DNA of 64,000 bases. It comes from Armillaria gallica (taxonomy: Eukaryota; Basidiomycota; Agaricomycetes; Agaricales; Physalacriaceae). Of the stretch, positions 35,963-48,275 are shown in pieces. The notes under the pieces are model-generated. The model was given only the letters and a program-made list of their open reading frames with translations. It was not told the DNA's origin and ran no database searches. The translations under genes were made by a program, and so were the position numbers. Positions within the stretch are counted from its first letter, which is position 1; each line of letters starts with the position of its first letter. The stretch is taken from assembly GCA_037576215.1 (NCBI GenBank), contig JBANDB010000008.1:124001-188000 (forward strand). The letters are read 5' to 3'.

Positions 35963-36379
35963 AACCCACCCTCTTTGACCCCAATGACCTATGGTGCCCC
36001 CCCTCCAACCTTTGGGACAACCTCACCATACCACTCAGTGCCTACTTCCCCCCTCGAAGCAAGAGCCCAGAGCTATACCCCAGCATCACTGACTGGGACA
36101 TTGATGAACCTGAAGACTCCTGCGGGCAGAAAACACAAGGCCTGTAATGGTGAGTGTAGTCAAACACAGAATCTGAAGGCATGTTCTAGTGAGTCTAGTC
36201 TTGCACCTCTGTGTGGTGACTATAGCTTCCTGGTGGTGTAGCGAAGTATTGCTATGCTTTGTTATGATTCTCTGAAGGCTGTTCAGAGGCTCAAAGTATG
36301 TATGTGAACTTTCTATGTGGTGTCAAAATCCTCGCTGTGGATTCGGTTGGAGAACTCTATGTGAGTTAATGAAGCTGGT

Positions 36380-36766
36380 TGTTATGATTTATTCATTTTC
36401 TTTATCTAAGTGCCTCTTATCTTATCTTCAGCACTTATCTTATCTTATCCTTAGAATCTGTGACTCCATGGAGCCATGACTTGCGATACAGTCACCACCA
36501 TTTGCCTTGTGTTATTTCTGCTTCTTTCTTACAATGGTGCACTTATTATTAGACCCCTCATTTTAGTATATAAGTACTGTAGCTCAAGCTGTATATTCCC
36601 TAGCTTTGAGCTAACGTTTATTCATACCGAAACACATTCTTTCTCACTAAATGCTAAAACACTTAGTCTTGAAGTCCTTTTATTATGAGTGACACGAGAT
36701 CAATCAGTGACTGTACGAACACGATACAGCTGATTGTTTACTCTTGATTGGACATCAGGTCTTACA
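36380..36766 (+). repeat. 5' LTR of element A
   Basis: 387 bp, starts TGTTATGATTTATTC, ends GGTCTTACA; TATA-like tagtatataagtac near 36568. Pair of 44969-45346. Confidence 0.88.
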
Positions 36767-36794
36767 TTTAGCTCAAAGCTTTTCTTACTCCCTA

Positions 36795-37805
36795 ATGGGA
36801 GCCCTCATGGAGCACGATGACACTATCATCCTCGCCAGCACACTGATGCCTAGTGCGTTCCTTCTCGCCATTGCCATTGTCCTTGCCATTTGGTTTCACC
36901 GAAGGAGGGATGAGCTACCAGCACCCCCTGCCCCCACCATCATTATCAATCAACAAATAAACCCAGTAAACCCTCAACAAAATGACATCCCACTCCAGCT
37001 GGTCCACGCACCTGTACCGTGACGAGCGACAGCAGTCGCAGACTTCTCTACAGTCAACGGAGAGTCGGAGGTCAGTCTTCAGTTGAATACTAGGTTCCCA
37101 CAGGAAAGAAGGCCTCCTACCCCTCCCAGAAGATGCACGCCAATTATCATCCTCTCCCCCACCAGCTCTACCAGCTCTACCCCATACATCATTTGATCTC
37201 CCTCCTCTCTTTCAGAGGACGACCTTGCCGAGCACCGCATACAATACAAGTTGGGCACAAGCCACCCAAACAGCCCCATTCCCATCATCCCCAGTTGTGT
37301 CAATAGTAACAGGGATGTCCAGGTTTCAACTAGAGCACCCATGCCCTTTGATCCCGATGACCTCTGGACTCCTAATGTCATATGAGACAACCTTACCATT
37401 CCCCTCAGTGCCTACTTCCCTGCTCAACATCCCACCCCAATCAGCAAGGCAGACACCAGCACTCCCAGCCACAACTATCACTGGGACCAGCCTGTCCAGA
37501 ACCGTGAGCTCACACCAGAGCCAATCCCAACTGTCGAAGAACCAGTCACCAGACCCTCTCACCCAATCCATTCTGCCTGGTGAGAAATCAACGAGCGATA
37601 CCTCTCACCATGGCGCAACCAGTTTGGTGAGACAATGGGACACAGTGATGGGAGCAAGTCAAGTGGATCAGCAACCACAACAGAGCCACTCCCAGGAGCA
37701 GAGTACCTCAATGGGATCCACAGAGAGAGCCCCATGACCTCCTTCGAGGAGGGCCAACCCCTCCCCGAGACAGCTCCCGAGGCCCCCGCAGATGACTCTG
37801 CATGA
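36795..37805 (+). pseudogene. Upstream (pre-gag) frame of element A with membrane segment
   Basis: One continuous frame of 336 codons from ATG 36795 to TGA 37803, broken only by a few in-frame TGA codons (for example 37020). It begins MGALMEHDDTII, then a strong membrane helix (LMPSAFLLAIAIVLAIW), then HRRRDE, which would place the N terminus outside or in the lumen and the rest in the cytosol (positive-inside rule). The body is Pro/Ser-rich with IIILSPTSSTSST, DPDDLW and DNLTIPLSAYFP, and ends with an acidic Glu/Pro tail. Element B has the same protein. It lies upstream of gag, not downstream of pol, so it is not in the usual env position. No function can be named. Confidence 0.65.
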
Positions 37806-37903
37806 TGCAATTCTTTTATTTTCAGAAGTAAATATGACCACACCCCCAGATGCATTACTACATGCAAGCTACCACGACTTCTTTAATTTTTACACTTACA
37901 AAT

Positions 37904-39060
37904 TGTTACGTACCCCAGAATGGAATAATACCAATGCCGGTGTCATGCCCACAGCGTGTCTAAGGGTGTAATTTTGCAAAATGTCATACCTTACACTTTA
38001 GCAATGCAGAGGCATCGCGAGCGGGCTGACAGTGCAAGTGGCACACAAAGAAGCAAGGTCACTGAGGTAGAGAGCTCTATAATAGAAAAAGGAAGCAACG
38101 GAATTAAAACATAAGGACTTTGTCATTGCACTGTACCTTATGGGCATGCACGGCAACAAGGCCGAAGGACGAGCTAGATTGTCAACCCAACCGTTTGCAA
38201 TAGAGGACTCAGCTGGAGTAGGATGCGCTTGTACGTGGGCTGAGGCTAATTTAGATAACGACACATCTGTAATCTATGACACGTGGTCCCTGGAGATCCG
38301 GAAAAACGATATCACGTGTGGGGTAATCAAGAGAACCCTGGGCATGGCCTAGAAACAGGCTTCGGCCAATGGAAGTAGCAAGTGGACTGGAAAGCCGAGG
38401 CATTTCTTGGTTACTGAGTCCAGAACATGATGCTGTCTCCCTCGGAGCAGACCCGAAAGCCGAATACGAAGTGTGAGCGGTGATCGAGGATTAAGCAGCT
38501 ATTGAGTGCACACTCGTGAGCTACTCTGCTGCTAGGGTGAGCGACATCGACATTGCTTAGCTCTTTGAGGATACTAAAAGGAGGAACAAGTGGCACACTG
38601 CCTAGAGTGCTGGGCCAACTTGGACGAGGAATACCCAGCCGAAAAAAAAAGAAGTAAATTACTAAAAACCTGTTTGTAACAATCAATCTCCCATAGTATA
38701 AGTAGAGTAGATTTTCATGTATTAAAGGCAAGATACCTACCCTCCACATACAGTAATAAAGTTTCAGTTTGGATCTGGACTTGTTGTGACACGTAAGAGT
38801 TAGTAGCTTCGAGCCTCGGCTAGAACACAAGTTTAGTGAGCTCACAGAGAAATAGAACGAGAGAAACATTTTGGATAAAAACTTCGGTTTACTTGAGATA
38901 AGAAAGAGATTCAGGGGCAGTGATGCTGTGCCCACCTTGAGAGTTTGCTGAGATAAATCCGAGAGAAAAGCTCTGTTCCTTTTCTGGTTCAGTGTAAAAA
39001 GAGAACTTGTGTTGTGTCAGCCTCTGTGTAGGTCTAGAAGTAGTTCTCGTCACTGGAATT
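37904..39060 (-). mobile_element. Candidate solo LTR or other insertion inside element A
   Basis: Sequence from TGTTACGTACCCCAG at 37904 has no counterpart in element B at the same place and is clearly richer in CpG than the rest of A. It contains a TATA-like tataagtagag (38698) and aataaag (38755), features of an LTR. The 3' edge (39050-39112) and a target duplication could not be fixed. The strand is uncertain. Confidence 0.35.
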
Positions 39061-39429
39061 GATTACTACTATCTAGCCTCCCTTAATGTTAATGTCAATA
39101 GTATTCTACAAAGAGAAGCTGGCCAATTTGCTGCTCTTCTCTACAACGACATTCACCCAGAAGCACCAATGAGGGTGCTTACTCCTATCAGAAGATCATA
39201 ATTGATCTACCCCTGGATGATGAGATCCAGGCACCGATGCTGGATGAACCACCCATAGCCCCTCCCCATGCCCCAATCATAACACCTTTCTCCTATCACA
39301 GAGGACCAGTGCCACCAGGAACATATGAAATGGATACAGACCCTTTGCTGGAGCCAATGGGGGCGGTGGACAACCAGCAGCCCCACCACAGCCACCGGCA
39401 CCCACTGAAACATGGATGCTACCATGCCA

Positions 39430-40389
39430 CCTGGCTCTGACCAAGCCACCCGATCCCCCTGCCCCCTGGATATTAGCAGCAGGAGACGTCTCTCCCTACG
39501 ATGACTTCAAGCCAAAAATCTTGAAAGAAGTCAATGATTTCACAGGAGATTCCAACGACATCTCCCGTTTCTTCTAAAAATGCGAACTACACTTTGATCT
39601 ATTCAACTGGCACTTCCGGTACCATCCCCACAAAGTCATCTTTTGTGTCTCCCAGCTGGAGGACACTCAGAAGTGGTGGGAACTGGGTGCCAGGGTCCTG
39701 GGAAAGGATGCCAACAGCGGACAGCAGTACCCCTCCTATGAAGTCTTCCAAGAGACCATCAGACAGAGGTTCTGGAAGGACTCAGACACACAAATAAAGC
39801 ATGTGCAATGGGAGAAACTCAGGCAATCAACCTTCCAAGATGGCGATCAGTTCTTCCAGAAATTTGAAGAACTCGCCTATGACACCAGGGTACATGACAA
39901 TGAGCAAGTCATGCTCGCTCAAGTCAAGAAAGCTGCCTGAGAAACAAGTAAAAACACCATATACTCAGCCAATGGGAAGTACCAACCACCTATCAAGGGT
40001 GGAAGAATCGCTTACTCCATATGGACTATAACTACCATCTCAAGCAGGCGGAAGGAACATGACAGGGCGAATTGACTCCAAGCCGCAGGCACCAGAAGAC
40101 AACCACACCCCAGAAGGGTGGTCAAACATCAACATATATGCCAGAGAAGAAAATGGCAACAGGAACAACATACAGAGGAAGGGGAGCCCGATGGATGTTG
40201 ATGCAGCACACACTGTAGCAAAGTGCTTCCTGATGCAGCAAGCTCAGACACTTCAAGTGCAACTGCCCTGACCAGCCAAAGAGCCGGGAGGAAGCTATGC
40301 GACACCTCAATTATTACTGGGACAAACATCCAATGGAGGAAAAGACACTCTCAACTATCAAAGAAGTAAAAGACAGAGCCAAGGAGTAA
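39430..40389 (+). pseudogene. Gag of element A
   Basis: The plus-strand reads PPDPPAPWILAAGD, then FKPKILKEVNDFTGDSNDIS, FCVSQLEDTQKWWELGARVL, FWKDSDTQIKHVQWEKLRQS and DGDQFFQKFEELAYDT, the capsid-like core of Ty3/gypsy Gag, close to element B (47104-48057). The zinc knuckle near 40220 is damaged (AKCFLMQQAQTLQVQ where B has CFRCGKPGHMKRNC). It ends at TAA 40387-40389. Stops and frameshifts are present, and no in-frame start was found near the beginning. Confidence 0.7.
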
Positions 40390-40618
40390 ATGATTCAACT
40401 CACTTGGCTAAGGACTTAGTTTTACCTGGTACATGTCATGCCCGCTAGTCAGACTCATATATCTGTAGTATCTACCATGCATTTGAATATACCTGCAACT
40501 TTGCAATCAGACCAGAAACTAAGCAAGAATCAACCAACAGTACAGCATGCCTGTGATAGTTAAACTACCAGCTAAATGTTTGGCAAGTAACCCATTACAT
40601 GGGTGAAAGCATCGAACA

Positions 40619-43600
40619 ATGAAGTCACCTACCATAGTGACACCCATCATAATGGTTAGACCAGATGGGGCAGGGGACCAAACACTTAGTGTTCCCCCTG
40701 ACGAGACAGCTCCATGGAGCTCCAGCCTCACTGGAGGATTTGAGGGAATAGCTTTGGCGAAACCTCCTCTGGTAATGGAGATCACCATAAAGTTGCCAAA
40801 GTCTAAATCCCTTATCCATCAAGGGGCTTTGGCGAAGACTGAGGACTTAATCTGACCCTGTGCAAAAGACCCCTACCAACAGGAACAAGGGGGCCTGAAC
40901 AAGGCAAGAGACGCCTAAGGTGCATATGTATGAAATTCCTGATCCAGAAGATGATACCAGTTTCCAAATGAGCAAGAAAACTAATTTAATACCCCCTATA
41001 GAGAAAGCAGTGACCTTGCCAATGGTAGTCAAACCTTCATGGGTTGACATGAAGGCTAAGGAGGCCCCACATGAATGGCTTAAACCATTTGGTGCCAAGT
41101 GGACTTTAGGTGGGATAGTGGAAGCCCAGACAGAGTTGGAAGTGAAAGCAATTCTAAAAAATTGGATTCACAAGTCATGCACAGAAGAGGTGGTTGATCA
41201 AATGATCGAAGGAATACAGAAGGCAATGCAGATCAATGCTCTTTGGTGGCTGGAAGAACTATTACAGCCGAAACTCTACATCAGCAGACTAAGCGGAAAG
41301 GGAAGGATCTAACAACCAACTGACATTCAAATTGAGACTCTAGAAAATCACACTAGAATCTCTACCTCGGCCTTAGTTGACAGCGGATGCACCAGTAGCA
41401 CTATCAACCAAACATTTGTTGAGCAACACAACATTCCTACTCACACAACAGCCACACCAATCCCTGTCTATAATGCAGACGGAACAAGGAACCAGGGCAG
41501 GGCAATTACCAAATATGCTGAGATCTGCCTAATGATCGGAGATCATGCGGAACGGATAGACTTAGCCATTACGGATCTAGGTGATCGACAAATCTTTCTT
41601 GGTCATGATTGGCTAGCAAGGCACAATCCTGCTTGTCAATTGGAAAACGGAAAATTAACATGTTGGCACGATGCCAATGCTGTAAAACCCCATTCATACT
41701 CCCTGATGCAGATCCTGATGACAAATGGTATAAAGAACTAGAGGAGAAGGAAACCATTCTCGCAATAGACTTTACACAAGCCATCCTCATACGTGCTCAT
41801 CACACCAATGACCTTGCCGCTAATGCCAACGCAGAAAAGAAGACCAAAACATTTGAAAAAATGGTCCTGGATTGGTGCAGAGACTTCAATGATTTGTTCA
41901 ACAAAGACAATTTTGACAAACTCCCTGAACCAAAAACATGGGACCATGTGATCGAACTCATTCCCAATGCAAGTGCCAATCTAGATTGCAAAGTCTACCC
42001 TCTTAATCGAAATGAGCAAACAGAGCTTGACAAGTTCTTAGACGAGAACCTCTCGAGCAGAAGAATACGACCATCCAAGTCACCCATGGCTTCGCCCTTC
42101 TTCTTTCAAAAAGAAAGATGGCAAATTACGACCAGTCCAAGATTACTGTAAACTCAATGAGATGACAATCAAGAACCGTTATCCACTTCCTCTCATCTGG
42201 AGTTAATGGACAAATTGCGAGGTGCCAAATACTTCTCCAAACCTGACGTTCAGTGGGGTTACAATAATGTACGCATCAAGAATGGCGATGAATGGAAGGC
42301 AGCATTCAGAACTAACCAAGGCTTGTTTGAACCCACAGTTATGTTCTTTGGACTTACCAATTCTCCTGTGACCTTCCAGTGGATGATGAATGACATCTTC
42401 AAAGATCTCATTGCATCAGGCACTATCACGGTTTACCTCAATGATATTCTAATCATGTCCAAAACCAAAGAAGAACATCGCCACATCACATGAAGTTCTA
42501 AAAGTCCTATGAAAAACAAACTATTCCTTAAAGTGGAGAAATGTGAGTTTGAGACTTTGGAAATGGAGTACCTTGGAGTCATCATCAGCGAAGGAAGTAT
42601 TTGCATGGACCCAGTCAAAATCCAAGGCATAGCGGAATGGCCTGGTACCAACAAAAAAACAGCAGTTACAATCATTCCTCGGCTTCACCAACTTCTATCG
42701 ACGATTCATAAAAGGATACAGCAAAGTCGTCAAACCCATGACTCAACTTACAGGGAACGATCCATGGAAATGGGGAACAGCGCAACAAGGTGCTTTCAAT
42801 GAATTAAAAAGGCTTCTGGCTGAAGAAGTGGTATTAGCAATACCAACAGAGGGGGGCAAGTTCTGCATGGAAGCAGATGCTAGTGAGGGGGCAATAGGTG
42901 CACTGTTTTGTCGCAAGAACAAGACGGAAAATGGCACCCAGTCACATTTTTATCCAAATCCCTCACAGTTACAGAACAAATTATGAAATTTATGACAAAG
43001 AACTACTTGCAATCATGCTTGCCCTTGACGAGTGGAGGCACTACCTAATGGGAGCAGCTCAGGATTTTGAAATCTGGATGGATCATCAGAATCTTCAGTA
43101 TTTCTGAAAACCCCAAAAGCTAAACCGCCAACAAGCGCATTGGGTAACTGAACTAGCCGAATACCACTTCTCTCTTCACCACAAGCCAGGAACAGCAAAC
43201 AAGAAAGCTGACCTGCTTAGTCGAAGGCAGACCATGAGCAAGGCAAAGACAACAATGACAAAATCATAGTTCTTAAACCCAAGCATTTCTGGGCAATGAT
43301 CATGCCCACAATAGAAGAGATACAGACAAAGGTCAAACACCATGCTCGACCACCACTGATGGGACAAGAACATCTCTGGATCCCTCAACCATGATCGAGG
43401 AATGAAAATAGAAAATGGACTGATCTACTATGACAGCCGAATCTATGTTCCCCAAGATCATACACTATGAGGAGAAATCATCACAAGATCTCATGACCAC
43501 ATCACAGCAGGACACCCAGGCATTGAAAAAACCAAAGAACTTGTGCTACAAGAGTATTGGTGGCCCAAGATGAAGAAGGACATAGAGGCCTACATTCGTG

Positions 43601-44933
43601 CCTGCGAAACGTGCCAATGAACCAAGTCGAGCACTCAAGCAAAAGCAGCACCACTTCATCCCAACACCATCCCTCCAGACCATGGACCCACATCTCCGTC
43701 GACATGGTCACTGGTTTACCCATGTGCAACAGCTACGATGCTATCCTCATGATCGTCGACCAGCTTCTCAAAGGAGATCATCCCTATTGCATGCTCCACT
43801 GAACTGTCATTGGAGAGGATGGGCAAAGATTCTACACAACAAAGTATATGCCAAACACGGGATGCCACAAGTAGTCATTTCTGACCGAGGCACCATATTT
43901 GTCTCCAAGTTCATGCAAGACCTTTATAACCTGCTCCAGATCAAGGCCAATGCATCTACTGCTTTTCACCCTCAAACAGATGGACAAACAGAATGAGTCA
44001 ACCAGGAGGTTGAAAAATACCTCCAAATCTTCATCAACCATCTCCAGAACAACTGGGTAGAATGGCTATCACTCGCTGCCTTTGCTCATAACAATTGCAC
44101 CCATTCAGCCACTGGCAAAAGCCCCTTTGAGGTCAATCATGGCTACAATGCCCATGTCCTACCAGGAGCCAAGCCCCAGACCCCTTTCTGAATGCCAGCC
44201 TCAACGACTTTTGTCTCCAAAATGCAGGAGATTCATGCCACAGCCAAACGATCACTTGAGAAAGCTGCCAACCAGATGAAAGCCCAATACGACAAAAGGA
44301 AATGCCCCCTGCGATCGAGTATCAAGTAGGAGACAAGGTTTGGCTCAATACAACCAACCTTCATCTCCCACAACCAAAGAAGAAACTTGCAGACAAATGC
44401 ACATGGGACCATTCTTAATAGTCACAAAGAAAGGAGCTTCAGCATACACTCTCAAGCTCCCTATTAACTGGCATATCCACCCAACATTCAATGAAGCACT
44501 CCTCACTCCATGCGCCACCCAGTGTTCCCAAACCAAGAACAACCACCACTGCCACCACCAGACCTAATTGATGGTGCTGAACATTACAAAGTTGAAAAGG
44601 TTCTTGACAGTAGACACATTGCAAGGTTAGGGGAAAAGCTGGAGAACCATGGTGCTCAGTCACTGATTACTTTGTCAAGTGGAAAGGCTATGGACCAGAG
44701 TCAAACAGCTGGGTGCGGGAAGACAATATGGATGCTGATGAACTCATTGAAGAGTTCCTCACCGAGCATGTGGACAGAGTCATCAAAGACCCACAAACTG
44801 GCAGTCCTACACAGATCCGAGAACAGGCAAGAAGGTGTGGTACGATGAAGATGAACTTTGGGAGTTACTAGGGGGCCATGATGATCCTTCAATGGACACT
44901 AAATCGCCCTTTGAACCGGACAGCATACCATAA
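40619..44933 (+). pseudogene. Pol polyprotein of element A (protease-RT-RNase H-integrase-chromodomain)
   Basis: A linker region (40619-41310) precedes the aspartic protease, ALVDSGCTSSTI (about 41366). RT follows from about 41940: [31 protein letters not shown] and VMFFGLTNSPVTFQWMMN. The catalytic box is YLND (42434-42445) where element B has YLDD, so a catalytic Asp is lost. RNase H keeps [15 protein letters not shown]. Integrase has HDHITAGHPGIEKT and CETC, then the core with DRGTIFVS (about 43884) and TDGQTE. A chromodomain follows in broken frames (EHYKVEKVLDSR, VKWKGYGPESNSW). It ends DSIP at TAA 44931. Many TGA stops and frameshifts are present. Confidence 0.8.
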
Positions 44934-44968
44934 CAGCAATCAGGACGCCTGCCTTAACAAGGGGGTAA

Positions 44969-45346
44969 TGTTATGATTTATTCATTTTCTTTATCTAAGT
45001 GCCTCTTATCTTATCTTTGGCACTTATCTTATCTTATCCTTAGGATCCACAACTCCACGGAGCCATGACTCATGATACAGTCACCACTGTTTGCCTTGTG
45101 TTATTTCTGCTTCTTTCTTACAACAGTGCACTTATTATTAGACCCCTCATTTTAGTATATAAGTACTGTAGCTCAAGCTGTATATTCCCTAGCTTTGAGC
45201 TAATGTTTATTCATACTGAAACACATTCTTTCTTACTAAGTGCTAAAACACTTAGTCTTGAAGTCCTTTCATCACGAGATCAATTGGTGACTGTACGAAC
45301 ATGATACAGCTGATTGTTTACTCTTGATTGGACATCGGGTCTTACA
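44969..45346 (+). repeat. 3' LTR of element A
   Basis: 378 bp; same ends as 36380-36766, differing mainly by transitions and small deletions. Confidence 0.88.
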
Positions 45347-47103
45347 CGAAGTTATAGCTAACTTTTATTAGCAAAGGGAAAGTTCACTAAGTGTTATTTC
45401 TCTAATGAATAGTAGAGAAGTAATAACTTTGGGTGTGTGTATTGGATCTAGGAGGTGTGTAAGGTAATGTACTTGTGGGCAAGTAACTCCCTTGTGGTTC
45501 ATCTCCTTCCTCTTTTTCTTTTGTACTTTTAGTTAGCTACTTTTATACTACTTTGAGAATTACTTGTAGGTAAGCTACATTTGTCCTTGCCCTGTTAATT
45601 CGCAACACAAGCAAACTATTTACTGTGCAATAGAGTATTCTTGTCCTTTCCTTACTAATGCTGAGTTGAGATCTGTCAGCAGCTGTGCAACTTTAAGAAC
45701 TATGCAACTGTGCATGTAACTTCAGTTACTGTGCAAGGCTGCTGCAAAGCGAACTTCCTGCACATTTACTAAGCTATGAACTGTGCAAAGTAAACAGCCT
45801 TGGTAAGGCTTGAACTGCTGCTGACTGTAGTGAATTATAATAGTTCGCTAACTTGTCATTAAAGTTGCATAACAGGATTCAAGTCTTTTACAGCTATTCC
45901 AAGTGATCTGGAAAGTCTGTGATGAGGATTTGGAATGATTTGGAATGGGTTAAATAGGAATCATGATCAAAGAGCCTGGCAATCATGGCTGAGCTTTGAT
46001 ATGGAGGTTCGGAAGGTGCAGAATATTGCTAGATCCATGAATTTATGAGTGTACAGAGCCTGGAGGCTCATCAATGTACCAGTACCCAGGGAACAAACCC
46101 CTATCCCGGTCACCAGTACCTCTCATCTTTGGGTCCTGTCCCCCCTCGAACAGCTCACACAGCGGTTCAGAGAACAGCCACTGACAGAGGGACCCCCATG
46201 GCAACGAATCATTGTTGCATCAAGGATCAATCAGTGGGCAGCCACAGGAACTGGGCAATGGCCAAGCGAGCACTTGAGCAAAAGCAGCACAGCCTTTGAC
46301 ACCACTACCAAAGCCCTCCCTGACATGGAGCATATCAATGGCATCATTGGACAGAGAAGCCCATCCCCATCCCCAGTCCCAACAATCCACAAACTCTCAC
46401 CAACACCTCCCAACGCTGCCAATGACACTTAGAGAGGCATTTCATTTATATGAAAGGGGGAAGCTCATGCGGGTTCCTGAAGTTTTTACAAGGTGAGGCC
46501 AACCGAGAAGCCTGCCTTTTCTGGAATGAGATCCACCCAGAGGAACCAATGGAGGAACCCAGTCCCTATCAAAAGATCGAGATTGATCTACTTGATATTG
46601 AGATCCAGGAACTGATGCTGGATGAACTGCTGGTACCACCCCCCTGAGCACCAGTCACCGCCTTCTCCTATGTCAGAGGAAAGGCACCACCAGGAACCTA
46701 CACCAAAGGATATCTGCCCTTTGCAGGGGCAGCCGAAGCATCAGGATCAGGCAGAGGACAGCTGAGTCAGCCGTCTTATCCCCCACTGCCTGCCATACCC
46801 CAATTATGGGTGCTACTGTGATACCCACCTCCTGTTGGAGGATATTCGTCCTTATACCCATGTGTATACCTTTCTTACTTATCACTCTTTTGATCGTTTC
46901 TCGTTCCTACTTACTATATATATATTCAACCTCCTGTCCTTATTGATCACTTATATAGCCTGACCATAGATACCTGAGTACCTCAGTCATTTCACCATCG
47001 CTGTGCCCGACTGAGGTACATATACCAACACTACACTCTTTACTATATTACTTACTCTTTCCCTTAGTGTCGTACTTATATCCTTATCCTATTACCTCCG
47101 CCA
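45347..47103 (+). other. Leader of element B continued, second pre-gag coding piece
   Basis: Sequence of element B after the nested A. 45347-46040 has no coding signal. At 46032-46075 a stretch reading atccatgaattt...gtacagagcctggaggctca matches the 3' end of solo LTR family L. From about 46060 a degraded coding region appears, with PPWQRIIVASRINQW, TLREAFHLYERGKLMRVPEV, CLFWNEIHPEEPMEE and IEIDLLDIEIQELMLDELL (46450-46647). Element A has the matching NDIHPEAP piece at 39120-39200. It may be the end of the upstream frame or an N-terminal part of Gag. Confidence 0.45.
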
Positions 47104-48057
47104 ATGGCTCCCAATCCTCCAGACCCCTGGGTGCTAACGCAAGGCAGCATGGCCCCCTTCAATGACTTCAAACTAAAGATCTTAAAGGACATCACCCCTT
47201 TCAAAGGAGAATCCGCTGACATCTCCTGCTTCTTCTTGCAGTGTGAAATGCACTTTAACCTATGGAACCAGCACTACCAGAACTTGCCACATATGGTCTT
47301 ATTCTGTGTCTCTCAATTCAAAGATGAGGCACAGAAATGGTGGGAACTGGCAGCACAAATGCTAGGGAAGAATGCGAAAGGTAGCCAGCTGTACCCCTCC
47401 TGAGACAAATTCAAAGGGGAGGTTACAGCACACTTCTGGAAGGACTCCAATGTGCAGATCAAGTACATGCAATGGGAAAAGCTCAAGCAAATGAGCTACC
47501 TGGATGGAGACCAGTTCTTCCAAAAGTTCAAAGAACTCACATATGATGCAGGAGTGTGGGACAATGAGCAAGTCAGGCTCACCCAAATCAAGAAACCAGC
47601 ACAAGAAACCAGCAAGAATACAATATATGCCACCGATGGAGACATACCCACCACTTACGAGGGGTGGAAGAAACATCTACTACGAATCAACTACAATTAT
47701 TGACTCAAGAGGGCAGAGGGAACCACCGCCAGACAAACCAACAGCAAACCACAGACACAGAAGGCGACCATGCCCCAGAAGGGTGGTCAAACAACTGCCA
47801 GCATCCCAGAAAAGAAAACTGGCACTGGCATGGTCTATGGAGGGCGTGGTGCACCAATGGACATCGATAGGAAGTGGGCAGAAGGGCTATGCTTCAGATG
47901 TGGCAAACCAGGCCACATGAAGCGCAACTGCCCTAACCGACCAAAGACATGCAGAGAAGCCATGTGACATCTTAACGCCTATTGGGATATGCAGCCAACA
48001 GTGGAGGAACCAACGAGATCAAAGATTGAGGAGGTAAAAGATGACACTGGGAAGTAA
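47104..48057 (+). pseudogene. Gag of element B with CCHC zinc knuckle
   Basis: Starts at ATG 47104 (MAPNPPDPWVL). The capsid-like core contains DFKLKILKDITPFKGESADI, CEMHFNLWN, DEAQKWWELAAQML, KYMQWEKLKQMSYLDGDQFF and KFKELTYDAGVWDNEQV. After a basic region (KAEG..., PMDIDRKWAEG) is a zinc knuckle, CFRCGKPGHMKRNC (47890-47931), which binds element RNA. It ends with an acidic tail at TAA 48055-48057. Stops are at 47401 (TGA), 47701 (TGA) and 47965 (TGA), so it is not translatable as one protein. Length without stops is about 317 residues, ordinary for this family. Confidence 0.8.
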
Positions 48058-48275
48058 TCAATTTGACTTACCTGGCAAAAGACTTAGTTTCATCTGGTAA
48101 GCATTTGTTGCCCACTAGCCAGACTTATAGTACTTCTGTAGTTATCACCATGCATTTGAATATACCTGATACGACTTCCAGAAACAAAACTAAGCAAGAA
48201 TCGAAACAGCACACCGAAGTAGCCAGTGGGCTAGCAACATGACCAGCTAAACGTTCAGCAAGTAACTTATCATGA

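Larger units (their letters stand above)
33839..36147 (+). pseudogene. Upstream (pre-gag) frame of element B with membrane segment
   Basis: It starts at the ATG 33839 (MEKDSAII), followed by a hydrophobic helix (LGPSALLLLTAIILAW) and, after a TGA, a polar region. A conserved part reads PIIVLSPTTSSTNSTPYVV. The frame is then cut by the LINE copy and resumes at 35972 with FDPNDLW and DNLTIPLSAYFP. The same order occurs in element A (36795-37805), so this was a real gene of the element, between the LTR and gag. The short N-terminal membrane anchor and Ser/Pro-rich body suggest a membrane-attached protein. No match to Gag, Env or any named family is evident. Confidence 0.6.
36380..45346 (+). mobile_element. 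Ty3/gypsy chromovirus, element A (nested in B)
   Basis: Bounded by LTRs 36380-36766 (387 bp) and 44969-45346 (378 bp), both TGTTATGATTTATTC...GTCTTACA. Internal order is as in element B, with the same upstream frame, gag, protease, RT, RNase H, integrase and chromodomain; it is a related but distinct subfamily (the LTRs share only parts). A polypurine tract aacaagggggtaatg precedes the 3' LTR. No exact target duplication is seen (ctggt and cgaag). It carries an extra 1.1-1.2 kb LTR-like block (37904 to about 39060). All genes are interrupted by stops or frameshifts. Confidence 0.88.

Noticed and set aside
36780..37805. env gene of an errantivirus-like element
   Set aside because: Position is before gag, there is no signal peptide with cleavage site, no furin site and no C-terminal anchor; only one N-terminal membrane helix is present.
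38411..38935. Minus-strand frame of 174 codons inside element A
   Set aside because: Lies wholly in the LTR-like block with promoter and poly(A)-like words; composition is not protein-like.
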